Positions 52,465 through 61,125 of a stretch of DNA of 64,000 bases are shown here, piece after piece. The notes beneath the pieces are model-generated. The model worked only from the letters and a program-made list of their open reading frames with translations. It had not been told where the DNA came from and did no database searches. The translations under genes were made by a program, and so were the position numbers. Position 1 is the first letter of the stretch, and every line of letters begins with the position of its first letter. Source of the DNA: Bacillota bacterium (GTDB lineage Bacteria > Bacillota > Bacilli > Paenibacillales > NBRC-103111); the NCBI GenBank assembly GCA_023393235.1, contig JAEWMH010000164.1, positions 1-64,000 of the forward strand. The letters run 5' to 3'.

Positions 52465-52650
52465 TTATTCTTTGTGGTCCACTACGATCAGCTGCCCGTT
52501 GCCCAGATCATGGACCGAGGCGTCCAGGATTTTCTCCAGGCGGAACGCCAGCTTCTGCCGGTCTTCCGCCGCTGCGGCAATAAAGACGGGAGCGCCACCG
52601 GCTGCAACCGTGGAAGGGTCAGGCGTGACAACCGCTACGATTTTCCCCAT
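52465..52650 (-). CDS. Small protein paired with YIEGIA (capping-complex subunit type)
   Basis: 61 residues, MGKIVAVVTPDPSTVAAGGA followed by PVFIAAAAEDRQKLAFRLEK and a VHDLGNGQLIVVDHKE end. It matches the small protein that is regularly encoded next to YIEGIA-family genes in spore formers and is named after that pairing. 25 bp after the YIEGIA gene, so the two are surely co-transcribed. Biochemical role not established from the sequence. Confidence 0.7.
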   Translation of the reverse strand: MGKIVAVVTPDPSTVAAGGAPVFIAAAAEDRQKLAFRLEKILDASVHDLGNGQLIVVDHKE

Positions 52651-52675
52651 GGTTCCTTCCCCCTCTCCTCATGCT

Positions 52676-53584
52676 TTAGAGTTGGTCTCCCGAATGGACA
52701 TGCGCCTCTACCGGCAAACGGACTGCACTCTCCAGAAGCGGCACCCGCTTGACCACTGAAAGGGCCAGTCCCTGGTCAGGCTGGGGCGGGAGAAGCAGCA
52801 CTGCCAGACGCCCGTCATTCATATCCAGTTTGGCCATTGGCAGCAAAGAAGGTTCTCCTGTATCCCGGTAAACCCCCATAATCGTACAGGCATCATGCAG
52901 CAAAGCCTGACGCTGGCCGATGCTGGACAGGGTAATGCGGCTGTTCTTGTCCTTGGGCTTCAGAATACAGCCGATGCCGTGTTCGCGGATGGTCTGCCTG
53001 GTTTCATCCAGCCCCACATTCATGATGTAGATATCCCCCACATAAAGATCCGGTCCGTCTATACGTACCGGGGCCGCCTCCACATGGGCGATGCTGGATA
53101 AGGATTTGCCGGTTTTGTAATAATTGGAGATGAGAAGCGCCAGAACCCCCGCCGCGGCTCCCCAATACCAACCGAACAGAATTCCGCCCATGGAGGCCAC
53201 CAGAGCGGTGAACATAACCATGTAATTGCGCCCCTCAAAAACCATGGCGATTCCTTCTATATAAGTGGCGCCACGCGGTACCAGCTCCATGCTGTCGATA
53301 TTGGTCAGGGTCTGCCGCTCCATATTGCGGACATCGCGGAATTGCTGGGCAGCCAGCGTAAGGAAGGTGACAGCGGTGTACTGCTTTTCGAGAAGCGACG
53401 GAACTGCCAGGGACCCCAGGGAGGCGGCAATCAGACCCAACGCCAGATGGATGATCCGGCCATGGGGATAGGTGGGATATTGCCTGTAATCCGTGCGCAG
53501 CATCGACAGCCTTGCCAGTATACCGAACACAATCCCTGTTACGATTCCGGCTGTATAGGGAGATTCGAAAAGCTCCATCACCAT
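52676..53584 (-). CDS. YIEGIA family sporulation membrane protein
   Basis: 302 residues with the eponymous motif in GATYIEGIAMVFEGRNYMVM. Membrane segments near the N-terminus (TAGIVTGIVFGILARLSML, IIHLALGLIAASLGSLAVP) and in the middle (MVMFTALVASMGGILFGWYW, AAAGVLALLISNYY), then a soluble C-terminal half (ADLYVGDIYIMNVGLDE-like, IMGVYRDTGEPSLLPMA). The start at 53584 has GGAGGG. Present in spore formers. Function is poorly known. Confidence 0.8.
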   Translation of the reverse strand: MVMELFESPYTAGIVTGIVFGILARLSMLRTDYRQYPTYPHGRIIHLALGLIAASLGSLAVPSLLEKQYTAVTFLTLAAQQFRDVRNMERQTLTNIDSMELVPRGATYIEGIAMVFEGRNYMVMFTALVASMGGILFGWYWGAAAGVLALLISNYYKTGKSLSSIAHVEAAPVRIDGPDLYVGDIYIMNVGLDETRQTIREHGIGCILKPKDKNSRITLSSIGQRQALLHDACTIMGVYRDTGEPSLLPMAKLDMNDGRLAVLLLPPQPDQGLALSVVKRVPLLESAVRLPVEAHVHSGDQL

Positions 53585-53603
53585 TCACATCCCTCCTATC
53601 CGG

Positions 53604-54209
53604 TTACCGTTTGGTCCCCTGCCTCATGCCTTTCGCCGCCAGCTTACCCACAGCCTCCAGCAGAACCGAGAGCCCTCGGGTCAAACAGAGCACAAGCCAC
53701 CAATGGTCCGCAAAAGCGGCGCCGCCGGCAAAGCTTGCGGTATCCCGGTGAAACCAGACAAATAGCCCCTCCGAGGCAGTCAGACCTATTGACAAGGCAA
53801 TCCATTGCCATAGCGCCCCTCTGCCCAGCAGTAGTGTAATAACAGCAATGATAACAGCACCATTCAGCCATGCATGCCCCTGGGGAGCCACTGCCGCCCA
53901 CCCGCCGAGCTCCCGCAGCAAACAGTCGAAGGTGCCCAGGAGCAGACCGCATACCCAAACATGGGCGCGGAGCAGCGGAGTTGTAAGACCCCGGGTTGCT
54001 GCTGCTGCGCAGAGCAGGAGATAGGGCAGTGTTAATTGAATCTCAACGACGCCCCACTCCACCTTAAACAAAGCAGCAATCAGCCATCCCGTAAAAAAAG
54101 CGAGAATGCCCGCACGCGGGATCCCGGGAAGCAGGATATCCTTCCAGCCGCTGGCCAGAAGGATCATGGTTACACTGATTAAAACCAGGGACAAGTAGCC
54201 AGGATTCAT
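53604..54209 (-). CDS. YphA/SeaA-like integral membrane protein
   Basis: 201 residues with six to seven predicted membrane helices (LSLVLISVTMILLASGW, AGILAFFTGWLIAALF, LTLPYLLLCAAAATRGL, VWVCGLLLGTFDCLL, NGAVIIAVITLLLGRGAL, WQWIALSIGLTASEGLFVWF). Length, topology and place upstream of a YIEGIA gene near der match YphA (SeaA), a SigE-controlled spore envelope protein of B. subtilis. Start at 54209 with GGGGGA. Confidence 0.7.
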   Translation of the reverse strand: MNPGYLSLVLISVTMILLASGWKDILLPGIPRAGILAFFTGWLIAALFKVEWGVVEIQLTLPYLLLCAAAATRGLTTPLLRAHVWVCGLLLGTFDCLLRELGGWAAVAPQGHAWLNGAVIIAVITLLLGRGALWQWIALSIGLTASEGLFVWFHRDTASFAGGAAFADHWWLVLCLTRGLSVLLEAVGKLAAKGMRQGTKR

Positions 54210-54276
54210 ATCCATCCCCCGATTAAATATTCCCCCAAAAGCACCCATTCAGGCTGCAGGTGTTTGGAACCCACCT

Positions 54277-55368
54277 CTAGTATGAGTTATCGGAAGAACT
54301 TTCATGCGGGTCCGCCTTGCCCCTGCTTCTCCTGGCCAAAGCCTCCGGTTTTAGCCCCCGGGCTTGACACCATTCTGCCGTTTCCCCGATCACCACAACG
54401 GGGCAGCTCCACAGCTCCTGCACCGTTCCGGCTCCCAGGGCGGACATCACCAGGACTGTCTCCTCCTTGATCTCCGTAATGCCCCGGATAAGCCCTTCTA
54501 CTCCGGATTGCTGCAGCAGACGGAGGAACAAACCCGCCATTCCTGCGGCCGATGCGCCTAAAGCCAGAGCTTTGACTACCTCCAAGCCATTCCGGAGACC
54601 TCCGCTTGCGATCATAGCACCTTGGCCGAAAACCGGCGAGCATTCCAACAATGAAACCGCCGTGCTGCATCCCCATTGGTTCAAGGCCTGCAGAGGCCGG
54701 CTCCGGCGGGCATTCTCAATGGCGGCAAAGCTGGTTCCGCCCGCCCCACCTACATCAAGAGCATGGATTCCGGCCGCTTTCAGGCGTGCTGCCGCTTCGC
54801 CGGCTATACCGAACCCAACCTCCTTGACAATAACTGGAACGCCTACAGCCTCTGCAATCCGGCTGATCCGCTCCACAGTTCCCTGGAAATCGCGCTCTCC
54901 CTCCGGCATTAGCAATTCCTGCATTACGTTCAAATGAATCTGCAGTGCATCGGCGGAAATCATGTCCACCGCCTCCAACGCTTGCTCCAAGGTGGCCTCC
55001 GCTCCCAAATTGGCCAAAACAATACCGTCCGGGTTCATTTTGCGCACAACTTGGTAGCTGGCTCTCATGGACTTATCCCTGATAGCGGACATTTGGGATC
55101 CTACTGCCATGGCCAGGCCTGTTTCTTTGGCGGCAACCGCCAACTGGCCGTTGATGGCTTCCGTCTCCTGCGCTCCTCCAGTCATGGCATTAATAAGAAT
55201 CGGCGAACTCAAATTTAGTTCGCCGATTCGTGTAGCCAATGAAACGGAAGAGAGAGAAATGTCCGGCAGGGCATTGGGAACAAGCCTCACGTCAGCCAGT
55301 CCATTGCGGCCTTGGGGCCGGAGGGACAGTGCGTGATGAATGTGCTCCATCTTGCGGGATATTCTCAT
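54277..55368 (-). CDS. fni: Isopentenyl-diphosphate delta-isomerase, type 2
   Basis: FMN/NADPH-dependent IPP-DMAPP isomerase. 363 residues, TIM barrel. RKMEHIHHAL, ILINAMTGGAQETEAINGQL, GSQMSAIRD, IHLNVMQELLMPEGERDF with the catalytic Gln, VKEVGFGIAGEAA, DVGGAGGTSFAAIE and IASGGLRNGLEVVKALALGA. It provides precursors for the hepS/hepT side chain and cell-wall lipids. Downstream of ypfD as in B. subtilis. Confidence 0.96.
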   Translation of the reverse strand: MRISRKMEHIHHALSLRPQGRNGLADVRLVPNALPDISLSSVSLATRIGELNLSSPILINAMTGGAQETEAINGQLAVAAKETGLAMAVGSQMSAIRDKSMRASYQVVRKMNPDGIVLANLGAEATLEQALEAVDMISADALQIHLNVMQELLMPEGERDFQGTVERISRIAEAVGVPVIVKEVGFGIAGEAAARLKAAGIHALDVGGAGGTSFAAIENARRSRPLQALNQWGCSTAVSLLECSPVFGQGAMIASGGLRNGLEVVKALALGASAAGMAGLFLRLLQQSGVEGLIRGITEIKEETVLVMSALGAGTVQELWSCPVVVIGETAEWCQARGLKPEALARRSRGKADPHESSSDNSY

Positions 55369-55387
55369 CTTTTGACCCCGCTCCCGA

Positions 55388-56665
55388 TTATTTTTTGAAC
55401 TTGTTCAGCTTGTCTCCGAAACGCTCGCCCAATGTCAGGTTCAGGCTTTGGGAAGGCGGTGCAAATTCAGCATTGGAGGTATCCCGGCCAGAGCGGTGTC
55501 CGCGTTCGCCGCGTTCACGTTCCGGCTTCGGCTCTCTTACGGGAGCTTCTTGGGTATCCTTGATGGACAAGGAGATACGCTTCTCGTCGGTATTGATGTC
55601 CAATACCTTCACTTGAACTTCTTGGCCTTCCTTCAGCACTTCATGAGGTGTGCCGATGTGGGAGTGGGAAATTTGGGAGATATGCACCAGGCCTTCTACA
55701 CCGGGAGCCACTTCCACAAATGCGCCGAAGGTTACCAGACGCTTAACGGTGCCTTCAATGATGTCGCCCACATTGACCTTGCCGGCAATGCTCTGCCACG
55801 GTCCCGGTTGGGTAGCCTTGATGGACAGGGAAATGCGTTCGCTGGCCGGGTCTACCTTCAGCACGTGTACGCGAACCTTGTCGCCTTCCTTCACCACTTC
55901 GGACGGCTGCTCAACATGGTGCCAAGCCATCTCGGAAATGTGCACCAGGCCGTCGATGCCGCCGATATCGATGAACGCACCGAACGGAGTCAGACGTTGA
56001 ACGGTGCCGTCCAGTTCTTGTCCAACCTTGATTCCGCCGATGATTTCCTTCTTGTTGGCTTCAAACTCTTCGTCCAGAACATCCTTCTGGGAGAGGATTA
56101 CCTTGTTCTTCTCACGGTCGATTTCCTTCACGCGCAGACGCAGGGAACGTCCCTTGTAATCGGAGAAGTCTTCCACGAAATGACGCTCTACCATGGAAGC
56201 GGGTACGAAGCCGCGCAGGCCAACGTCTACAACCAGACCGCCCTTCACTACATCGGCAACCTTGGCTTCCAGGATTTCCTTGGATTCCAGCTTTTCTTGC
56301 AGCACGTTCCATGCTTTTTCGCTGTCGATGGCGCGTTTGGACAATTGCAGGGTTTCCTTGGCGTCATTGATGTTAACAACCTTCAGCTCAACTTCGTCGC
56401 CCACTTGCACGGCGTCGGAAGCGTTGTCCAGCTGTACGGAGGACAGATCGCGGAGAGGGATGATGCCGTCATATTTATAGCCGATATCCACGATCGCCTG
56501 ATCGGCTTCCACTTTCACGATCTTACCCTTGACGATGTCGCCCTTCTTGACAGTCATCACTTGAGTCAAGTCCACTGTATTTTCTGTTGCAGGCACTTCC
56601 GCTTCAACAGCGGATGCTTCTGTCGCCCCGTTTTCTGTTTGATCCATCTTGATTTCTTCAGCCAT
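55388..56665 (-). CDS. ypfD: S1-domain RNA-binding protein (YpfD, ribosomal protein S1 homologue)
   Basis: 425 residues with four S1 motifs, roughly at 34-110, 120-190, 208-277 and 293-362. The third and fourth are clearest (LTPFGAFIDIGGIDGLVHIS; LVTFGAFVEVAPGVEGLVHI). Acidic N-terminal extension and a basic C-terminal stretch (REPKPERERGERGHRSGRD). The ATG at 56665 has AAGGAGG. Binds RNA or the 30S subunit. Not essential in B. subtilis. A TTGATT-17-TATCTT promoter can be read about 90 nt upstream. Confidence 0.92.
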   Translation of the reverse strand: MAEEIKMDQTENGATEASAVEAEVPATENTVDLTQVMTVKKGDIVKGKIVKVEADQAIVDIGYKYDGIIPLRDLSSVQLDNASDAVQVGDEVELKVVNINDAKETLQLSKRAIDSEKAWNVLQEKLESKEILEAKVADVVKGGLVVDVGLRGFVPASMVERHFVEDFSDYKGRSLRLRVKEIDREKNKVILSQKDVLDEEFEANKKEIIGGIKVGQELDGTVQRLTPFGAFIDIGGIDGLVHISEMAWHHVEQPSEVVKEGDKVRVHVLKVDPASERISLSIKATQPGPWQSIAGKVNVGDIIEGTVKRLVTFGAFVEVAPGVEGLVHISQISHSHIGTPHEVLKEGQEVQVKVLDINTDEKRISLSIKDTQEAPVREPKPERERGERGHRSGRDTSNAEFAPPSQSLNLTLGERFGDKLNKFKK

Positions 56666-56751
56666 TGTCTATTCCTCCTTGTTTAACAACCAAACCCCAT
56701 ATTTATGATGGGTGTAGTATAATTCCAAGATACCATTTCCATTCATTTCAA

Positions 56752-57345
56752 TCAATTTGAAACCGCATTTTTCTTTGCTTGGGAGAGACTGCGGATGGCT
56801 TCCATGATCTTCTCGGTAGCCGCTTCCTGTTGTTCGGAGCTCCCTCCGTCAAATTCCGACAAATCTACAGGTTTGCCGTATGTAACGGTGGTGCGCCGGA
56901 ACAGCTTGTAGCCTCCCTCAATCCAAGCGGGAACGACTGTCGCTCCCGAGCGGAGAGCAAGACTGGCGGCTCCCTTCTTCCCCATGCCTCCCGCATTCTT
57001 GCGTGAGCCCTCGGGGAAGATAGCAAGCATATGGCCCTCCCGCAGATGGGTGATGGCCAGCTTGATGGATTCCTTGCTGACCCCGCCACGCTTCACGGGG
57101 AAAGCGCCCAGCTCCTTAATGATCCAGCCAAAGCCGGGAACCCGGAACAGCTCTTCCTTTGCCATAAAATGAATCTGGCGCTCCAGATAACATCCGGCAA
57201 AGGGCGGGTCAAAGTTGCTGGTATGGTTGCAGCACAAGATCACGGGACCCGCGGCAGGGACATTCTCGGCCCCAATAATCTCCGCGCGGAACAGCACCTT
57301 GAACATGCCCCGAAACATAAACCGTATGCTTCGATACAAAACCAC
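56752..57345 (-). CDS. plsC: 1-acyl-sn-glycerol-3-phosphate acyltransferase
   Basis: Makes phosphatidic acid from lysophosphatidic acid. 197 residues from a GTG at 57345 with GGAGGT six nt upstream. Upstream frame belongs to cmk sequence. Acyltransferase boxes: NHTSNFDPPFAG (HX4D), MAKEELFRVP, AIFPEGSRKNAG and VVPAWIEGG. 57 bp after cmk. Confidence 0.94.
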   Translation of the reverse strand: MVLYRSIRFMFRGMFKVLFRAEIIGAENVPAAGPVILCCNHTSNFDPPFAGCYLERQIHFMAKEELFRVPGFGWIIKELGAFPVKRGGVSKESIKLAITHLREGHMLAIFPEGSRKNAGGMGKKGAASLALRSGATVVPAWIEGGYKLFRRTTVTYGKPVDLSEFDGGSSEQQEAATEKIMEAIRSLSQAKKNAVSN

Positions 57346-57401
57346 CTTGTTACCTCCACTCCAATTTAGAAGCTGCGGCGAAAAGCAAACCGCACCGGAT
57401 G

Positions 57402-58076
57402 CTAGTTTCCCCGCAGCTCCTTGGTTCTGCACAGTTCGAGGACAGCGTTGACCACTTCGTCCAGGGACATTTCCGTGCTGTCCAGAAGCACCGCATCCTC
57501 GGCCTGCCGGAGCGGAGACGCCTTGCGGCCGCGGTCCAGCTGGTCCCGCCGTTCAATATCCTTCTCCAGGTCATCAAGCGAAATCTCGGACGCGTTCATC
57601 TCCAGATACCGCCTCTCCGCCCGTTTACGGGCGCTGGCCGTAAGGAAAACCTTCACCTCTGCGTCAGGCAGCACACTTGTCCCGATATCCCGGCCATCCA
57701 TCACGACGCCCTTGGCGGCAGCCATGGATTTCTGCATGCTGACCAGCCTCTCCCGGACATCCGGGATCGCCGCTATGTGCGAGACATGAAGATTAATTTC
57801 CGTGGAGCGGATACGCTCGGTTACATCCTGCCCGTCCACCAGCACAGTCTGACCGGCCAAGCCGGGCAGCAGCTCTATACGGGTGGAAGCGGTCATATCG
57901 GCAACGGCGGACAAATCCTCAAGAGGTATGCCATTATGCAGGACCTTCCAGGTGATTGCCCGGTACATTGCTCCCGTATCCACATACACATATCCCAGCT
58001 CTTTGGCCACCATGCGGGCAACCGTGCTTTTCCCGGCTCCTGCCGGACCATCCAGCGCAACATTGAATTTCCCCAA
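57402..58076 (-). CDS. cmk: Cytidylate kinase
   Basis: Phosphorylates CMP/dCMP. 224 residues. P-loop GPAGAGKST at 10-18, DTGAMYRAIT, the CMP-binding insertion region and DGRDIGTSVLPDAEVKVFLT. Start is TTG at 58076 with GAGG only a few nt upstream, since no ATG is available before the P-loop. Order ypfA-ypfB-cmk-(plsC)-ypfD-fni follows B. subtilis closely. Confidence 0.96.
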   Translation of the reverse strand: MGKFNVALDGPAGAGKSTVARMVAKELGYVYVDTGAMYRAITWKVLHNGIPLEDLSAVADMTASTRIELLPGLAGQTVLVDGQDVTERIRSTEINLHVSHIAAIPDVRERLVSMQKSMAAAKGVVMDGRDIGTSVLPDAEVKVFLTASARKRAERRYLEMNASEISLDDLEKDIERRDQLDRGRKASPLRQAEDAVLLDSTEMSLDEVVNAVLELCRTKELRGN

Positions 58077-58195
58077 AAGCCTCGGCCCCCCAGTAGCGAG
58101 GATAAACGCCCGGCGGCGGCCTCATGTCACCGCACGTTTACCCATAAATCGGGACGTTCGGCCCATTAGAGCCCGCCCGAGATTTAAAGAAACGC

Positions 58196-58215
58196 AAAAA
58201 GCAGGCCGCGCCTGC
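58196..58215 (-). terminator. Terminator between ypfB and cmk
   Basis: GCAGGC, GCG loop, GCCTGC then five T. It would end ypfB transcripts and could limit read-through into cmk. Confidence 0.7.
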
Positions 58216-58262
58216 GAACGTTGAAAATTATACCATAGAACCTCTTATTTATGCAAAAGCTG

Positions 58263-58484
58263 CTAAGGTTTTTTTCTCTCTGCCAAGTTTCTCTCCTCCA
58301 GAACCGGAAAGGGAGTTCCTTCCAGCCTTTCCACCCGGAGAAGGGCATGACGGACTGCCGGTATCTGCAGAAGGAGCTGCGACACCAGCAGCAGAGCCGC
58401 CAGTACGGCGGCGATAGCAAGCAGCTTTTTCTCCACAGCTGCTGAGAAGGTTTTGAACAATTCCTCATAGGTCGGTCTTTTCAT
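58263..58484 (-). CDS. ypfB: Small membrane protein, YpfB-like (DUF5359)
   Basis: 73 residues. MKRPTYEELFKTFSAAVEKK then one membrane helix (LLAIAAVLAALLLVSQLLLQ) and a charged C-terminus (EERNLAERKKP). Start at 58484 with GGAGGT ten nt upstream. Same place as ypfB between ypfA and cmk in B. subtilis. Function unknown. Confidence 0.75.
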   Translation of the reverse strand: MKRPTYEELFKTFSAAVEKKLLAIAAVLAALLLVSQLLLQIPAVRHALLRVERLEGTPFPVLEERNLAERKKP

Positions 58485-58570
58485 GCCTGCCGCACCTCCG
58501 GCTAGAACGTGTTTGCAACCGCGCTCCAGAATATACGACAAGCATTATGTCCAACTCTTGCGGAATTATC

Positions 58571-59224
58571 CTAATTCTTCCGGATTTCCAGCTGGCGCTC
58601 GAAGCAAAACCGGATGATTTTCTGCCTGTCCTTATCGGAAATCTCCGAAAATTGCATCATCACCTGCTGCCGGCCCGATTCCAGCGCTTTAGTGCGGACA
58701 ATCTCACCCTTAAATGGAATATGCTCCGGCTTCGCGTTCCGTGACACCAAGAGCAGCCAGCAGGATAACGCATCCCCCACCTTCACGGGAATATTGCCCT
58801 CGCAGATAAAAGAAGCGCCGCCTCCGCCCACATCGTCGGTGACACCCGTGAACCGTACCTGCTCCCCGAGGCTTGCTGCAATATCGAGCTCTGCAGGCAC
58901 ACGGAGAAAGCTCCGCCGCTGGACTTTGGTGATGGATTCCAAAGCAGGTTTCCGGATCAGCACCGTTCGGAATTCGTTATCCCGGATGCCCAGCACCGTG
59001 CTCATGAAAAAATTCTTCATGCCGCCTTCCGTCAGGAAATAGATGGACAGCTCGTCACCTTGGAACAGCCGCTTCAGCCGGCCTGTGCGCTCATTCATTG
59101 GCACTTCAATTTCCATATAATCTGCGGTTATGTCGGAAATTCTTGATTTATACTCCTGCATGGATTCATCCTCGTCGATGGAGTTGATCTGGATGTGCAG
59201 GACCTGGTTGATTTTGGGGAGCAT
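58571..59224 (-). CDS. ypfA: PilZ-domain flagellar brake-type protein (YpfA/MotI family)
   Basis: 217 residues. N-terminal YcgR-like domain (1-95) and C-terminal PilZ domain with the c-di-GMP binding RxxxR in VQRRSFLRVP (Arg104, Arg108). The second PilZ motif, normally D/N-x-S-x-x-G, reads DVGGGGAS here, with Gly in place of Ser. In B. subtilis the homologue inhibits flagellar rotation when bound to c-di-GMP. Activity here is inferred. Confidence 0.88.
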   Translation of the reverse strand: MLPKINQVLHIQINSIDEDESMQEYKSRISDITADYMEIEVPMNERTGRLKRLFQGDELSIYFLTEGGMKNFFMSTVLGIRDNEFRTVLIRKPALESITKVQRRSFLRVPAELDIAASLGEQVRFTGVTDDVGGGGASFICEGNIPVKVGDALSCWLLLVSRNAKPEHIPFKGEIVRTKALESGRQQVMMQFSEISDKDRQKIIRFCFERQLEIRKN

Positions 59225-59327
59225 GAAGGGTTTGCCTCCTCGTCTATTCCTTGCCCGGTAGTCTACTAGGAATTATAACATTAATGCCGGACAAGACCAG
59301 TCCTATTTTTCTGTATGCCCCCGCAGC

Positions 59328-59364
59328 AAAAAAGCCCCCCCGCCATATAGGATGGCAGGGAAGC
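59328..59364 (-). terminator. Intrinsic terminator of ypeB
   Basis: CCCTGCCAT and ATGGCGGGG arms followed by GCTTTTTTGC, about 45 nt after the ypeB stop. Confidence 0.85.
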
Positions 59365-59407
59365 TTACAGATTGATGCTTAAGACTCAGGGCTTGCCCGC
59401 AGTCCGG

Positions 59408-60760
59408 TCAGGCCCCTTGCTGGACTTCCTTAAAGGCCTCCACCTTCTCTTCCAGTCCGGTTTCGGCGCTAATGTAGATCTTGTAGCTGGAATCATTCAT
59501 TTTGCCGATAAACTCATAACACAGCACTTCGTCGTCCAGGTCGTTCTTGATCCAGGCTTGGTTGACGGATTCCACTTTCAGGGAAGGGTTCACGTCCTTC
59601 CGGGCCTCCTCCACGGAGATGGCCGGTTTGGGGAAGCTCCTGCTTTTGTGTTCGTAGATATAATCCCCTGCCTGGAGACCTGTTACCTCCGCATTGTCCA
59701 GCGCCACCTTAACGACGATTTTCTCGGGGTACACCACAATGTCCCCATCCTTCCTGGCAAAGGTAAAGGAAGCCGTGTTGGAATATTCGTCGTAATTCAC
59801 CGGAAGCATAGAGTCATAACCATGGGCGGTCAAATAGTCTGCAGCGGCGTCCTGTGCGCCCTTCAGGTCCACATTCCGCTCGCCTACATTACGGGAGGAC
59901 ATGTAATAAATGATGTGCCCGCCCTTTTTGGAGACATCCAACTGCATATCCTCGCCGGAATACGGGTTTTTGCCTTTTACACTGAAGCTGCTAAATTCCG
60001 TTCCGGCCCCGTTCTCCGCAACCTGAAGATCCCCGGTCCCGTTCGGAAGCTGCAGGAACTGCGCCGCCTTCTGCTTGGCTTCATCCGCATTGATTTCCAT
60101 CCCGGGCAGCGAATTATAGCTGCGCTTCTGGAAGGTGGACGCCATGGATGGGCCCCAATCCAGCTCCTCGTATTCGGACACCTTCTTGTCTACGGTCATA
60201 AAGCCGTCCACGATGGTGTTGTCCATCTGCTTCTCCTGGGTGGCCAAAGCCGTCTCCACATCCATCCACCGGAGATTTTCGGAGAGCACCTTGCCCTGAA
60301 CCTGCTGGAGCTCACCATTGATCTCGTTGGCGTGGTCATAGAGAGTTTGCAGCGTCTTTTGCTCTTCCGGGGTCATGGGTTTTTTGGTCAAATCCCGGAC
60401 AGCAGTCCGGTAGGTGAAATTGGCGATATTCGAAAGAAATTCCTCGGTTTTGTTAAAAGGCAGCAAGGTCAGCGGCAGCTGGTTAATCTCATTTTGCGCC
60501 TGGCTGGTAATCCGCCATACATTGGTCAAGCTTCTCCGGTAATAATCGTTGGAGGTGGAATTGGCTGCCATGGTTTTGCCCAGCTCCGTGTGCAGCTGCT
60601 CCACATGGTAGGACAAATCATGGAATGCGCGCTGGTACTGGTTCTCCGCCTTAATCAGCATGGTGTTCTTCTCCTGATTCTCCTGGTAGCCCCAGATGGC
60701 CGTCCCGATAAAGGCCAGGGTCATAATCGGGAACAGGATCATGCTCAATCGTCTGTACAT
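59408..60760 (-). CDS. ypeB: Germination protein YpeB
   Basis: 450 residues, the same length as the B. subtilis protein. N-terminal membrane anchor (MILFPIMTLAFIGTAIWGY), a helical region (KAENQYQRAFHDLSYHVEQL) and C-terminal PepSY repeats (ADEAKQKAAQFLQL; AQDAAADYLTAHGY; VEEARKDVNPSLKV). It stabilises the cortex-lytic enzyme SleB in dormant spores. The sleB gene normally sits immediately upstream in one operon. Here the upstream gene is a zinc-ribbon protein behind a terminator. Start at 60760. Confidence 0.95.
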   Translation of the reverse strand: MYRRLSMILFPIMTLAFIGTAIWGYQENQEKNTMLIKAENQYQRAFHDLSYHVEQLHTELGKTMAANSTSNDYYRRSLTNVWRITSQAQNEINQLPLTLLPFNKTEEFLSNIANFTYRTAVRDLTKKPMTPEEQKTLQTLYDHANEINGELQQVQGKVLSENLRWMDVETALATQEKQMDNTIVDGFMTVDKKVSEYEELDWGPSMASTFQKRSYNSLPGMEINADEAKQKAAQFLQLPNGTGDLQVAENGAGTEFSSFSVKGKNPYSGEDMQLDVSKKGGHIIYYMSSRNVGERNVDLKGAQDAAADYLTAHGYDSMLPVNYDEYSNTASFTFARKDGDIVVYPEKIVVKVALDNAEVTGLQAGDYIYEHKSRSFPKPAISVEEARKDVNPSLKVESVNQAWIKNDLDDEVLCYEFIGKMNDSSYKIYISAETGLEEKVEAFKEVQQGA

Positions 60761-60857
60761 GATGGCATCAGCTTCCCCTTTCGAAAAAATGGTTCGGTTG
60801 GTTGTAGGTTGCGTTCCGGACAGCCAGATTATGCACACCGTTCCATGGGCAGCAAAA

Positions 60858-60909
60858 CAAAAAAGAGACGTTCCTGTACACGCGTCAGCCGCGTAGGACG
60901 TCTCTTTTC
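60858..60909. terminator. Bidirectional terminator between the zinc-ribbon gene and ypeB
   Basis: AAAAGAGACGTCCT and AGGAACGTCTCTTTT arms, with A/T runs on both sides. It begins right at the stop codon of the gene at 60910. Confidence 0.8.
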
Positions 60910-61068
60910 TCAATAATCCTCAACTTCAATGTCAAAATCGTTTTCGTTACTGCATAAGCATTGCCGGAAACCTGTTTCCAGCTTGCCTTTTTCCCATTTG
61001 CCCTTCAGTACGAACTTCTCGCCGCATTGTTTGCAATAGATTCTCACTTTAGTCCGGCCCCGATCCAT
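60910..61068 (-). CDS. 52-residue zinc-ribbon protein
   Basis: MDRGRTKVRIYCKQCGEKF then a basic stretch (LKGKWEKGKLETGF) and RQCLCSNENDFDIEVEDY. The Cys pairs C12-x2-C15 and C37-x-C39 could bind one zinc. Start at 61068 with GGAGG five nt upstream. Too short for most gene finders, but the ribosome binding site, the Cys pattern and the terminator right after the stop support it. Function unknown. Confidence 0.7.
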   Translation of the reverse strand: MDRGRTKVRIYCKQCGEKFVLKGKWEKGKLETGFRQCLCSNENDFDIEVEDY

Positions 61069-61125
61069 AGCGCCTCCTGCATTCTCCGGATATCGTCCAT
61101 CACTCTACATCCAGTATGGGCAGGT

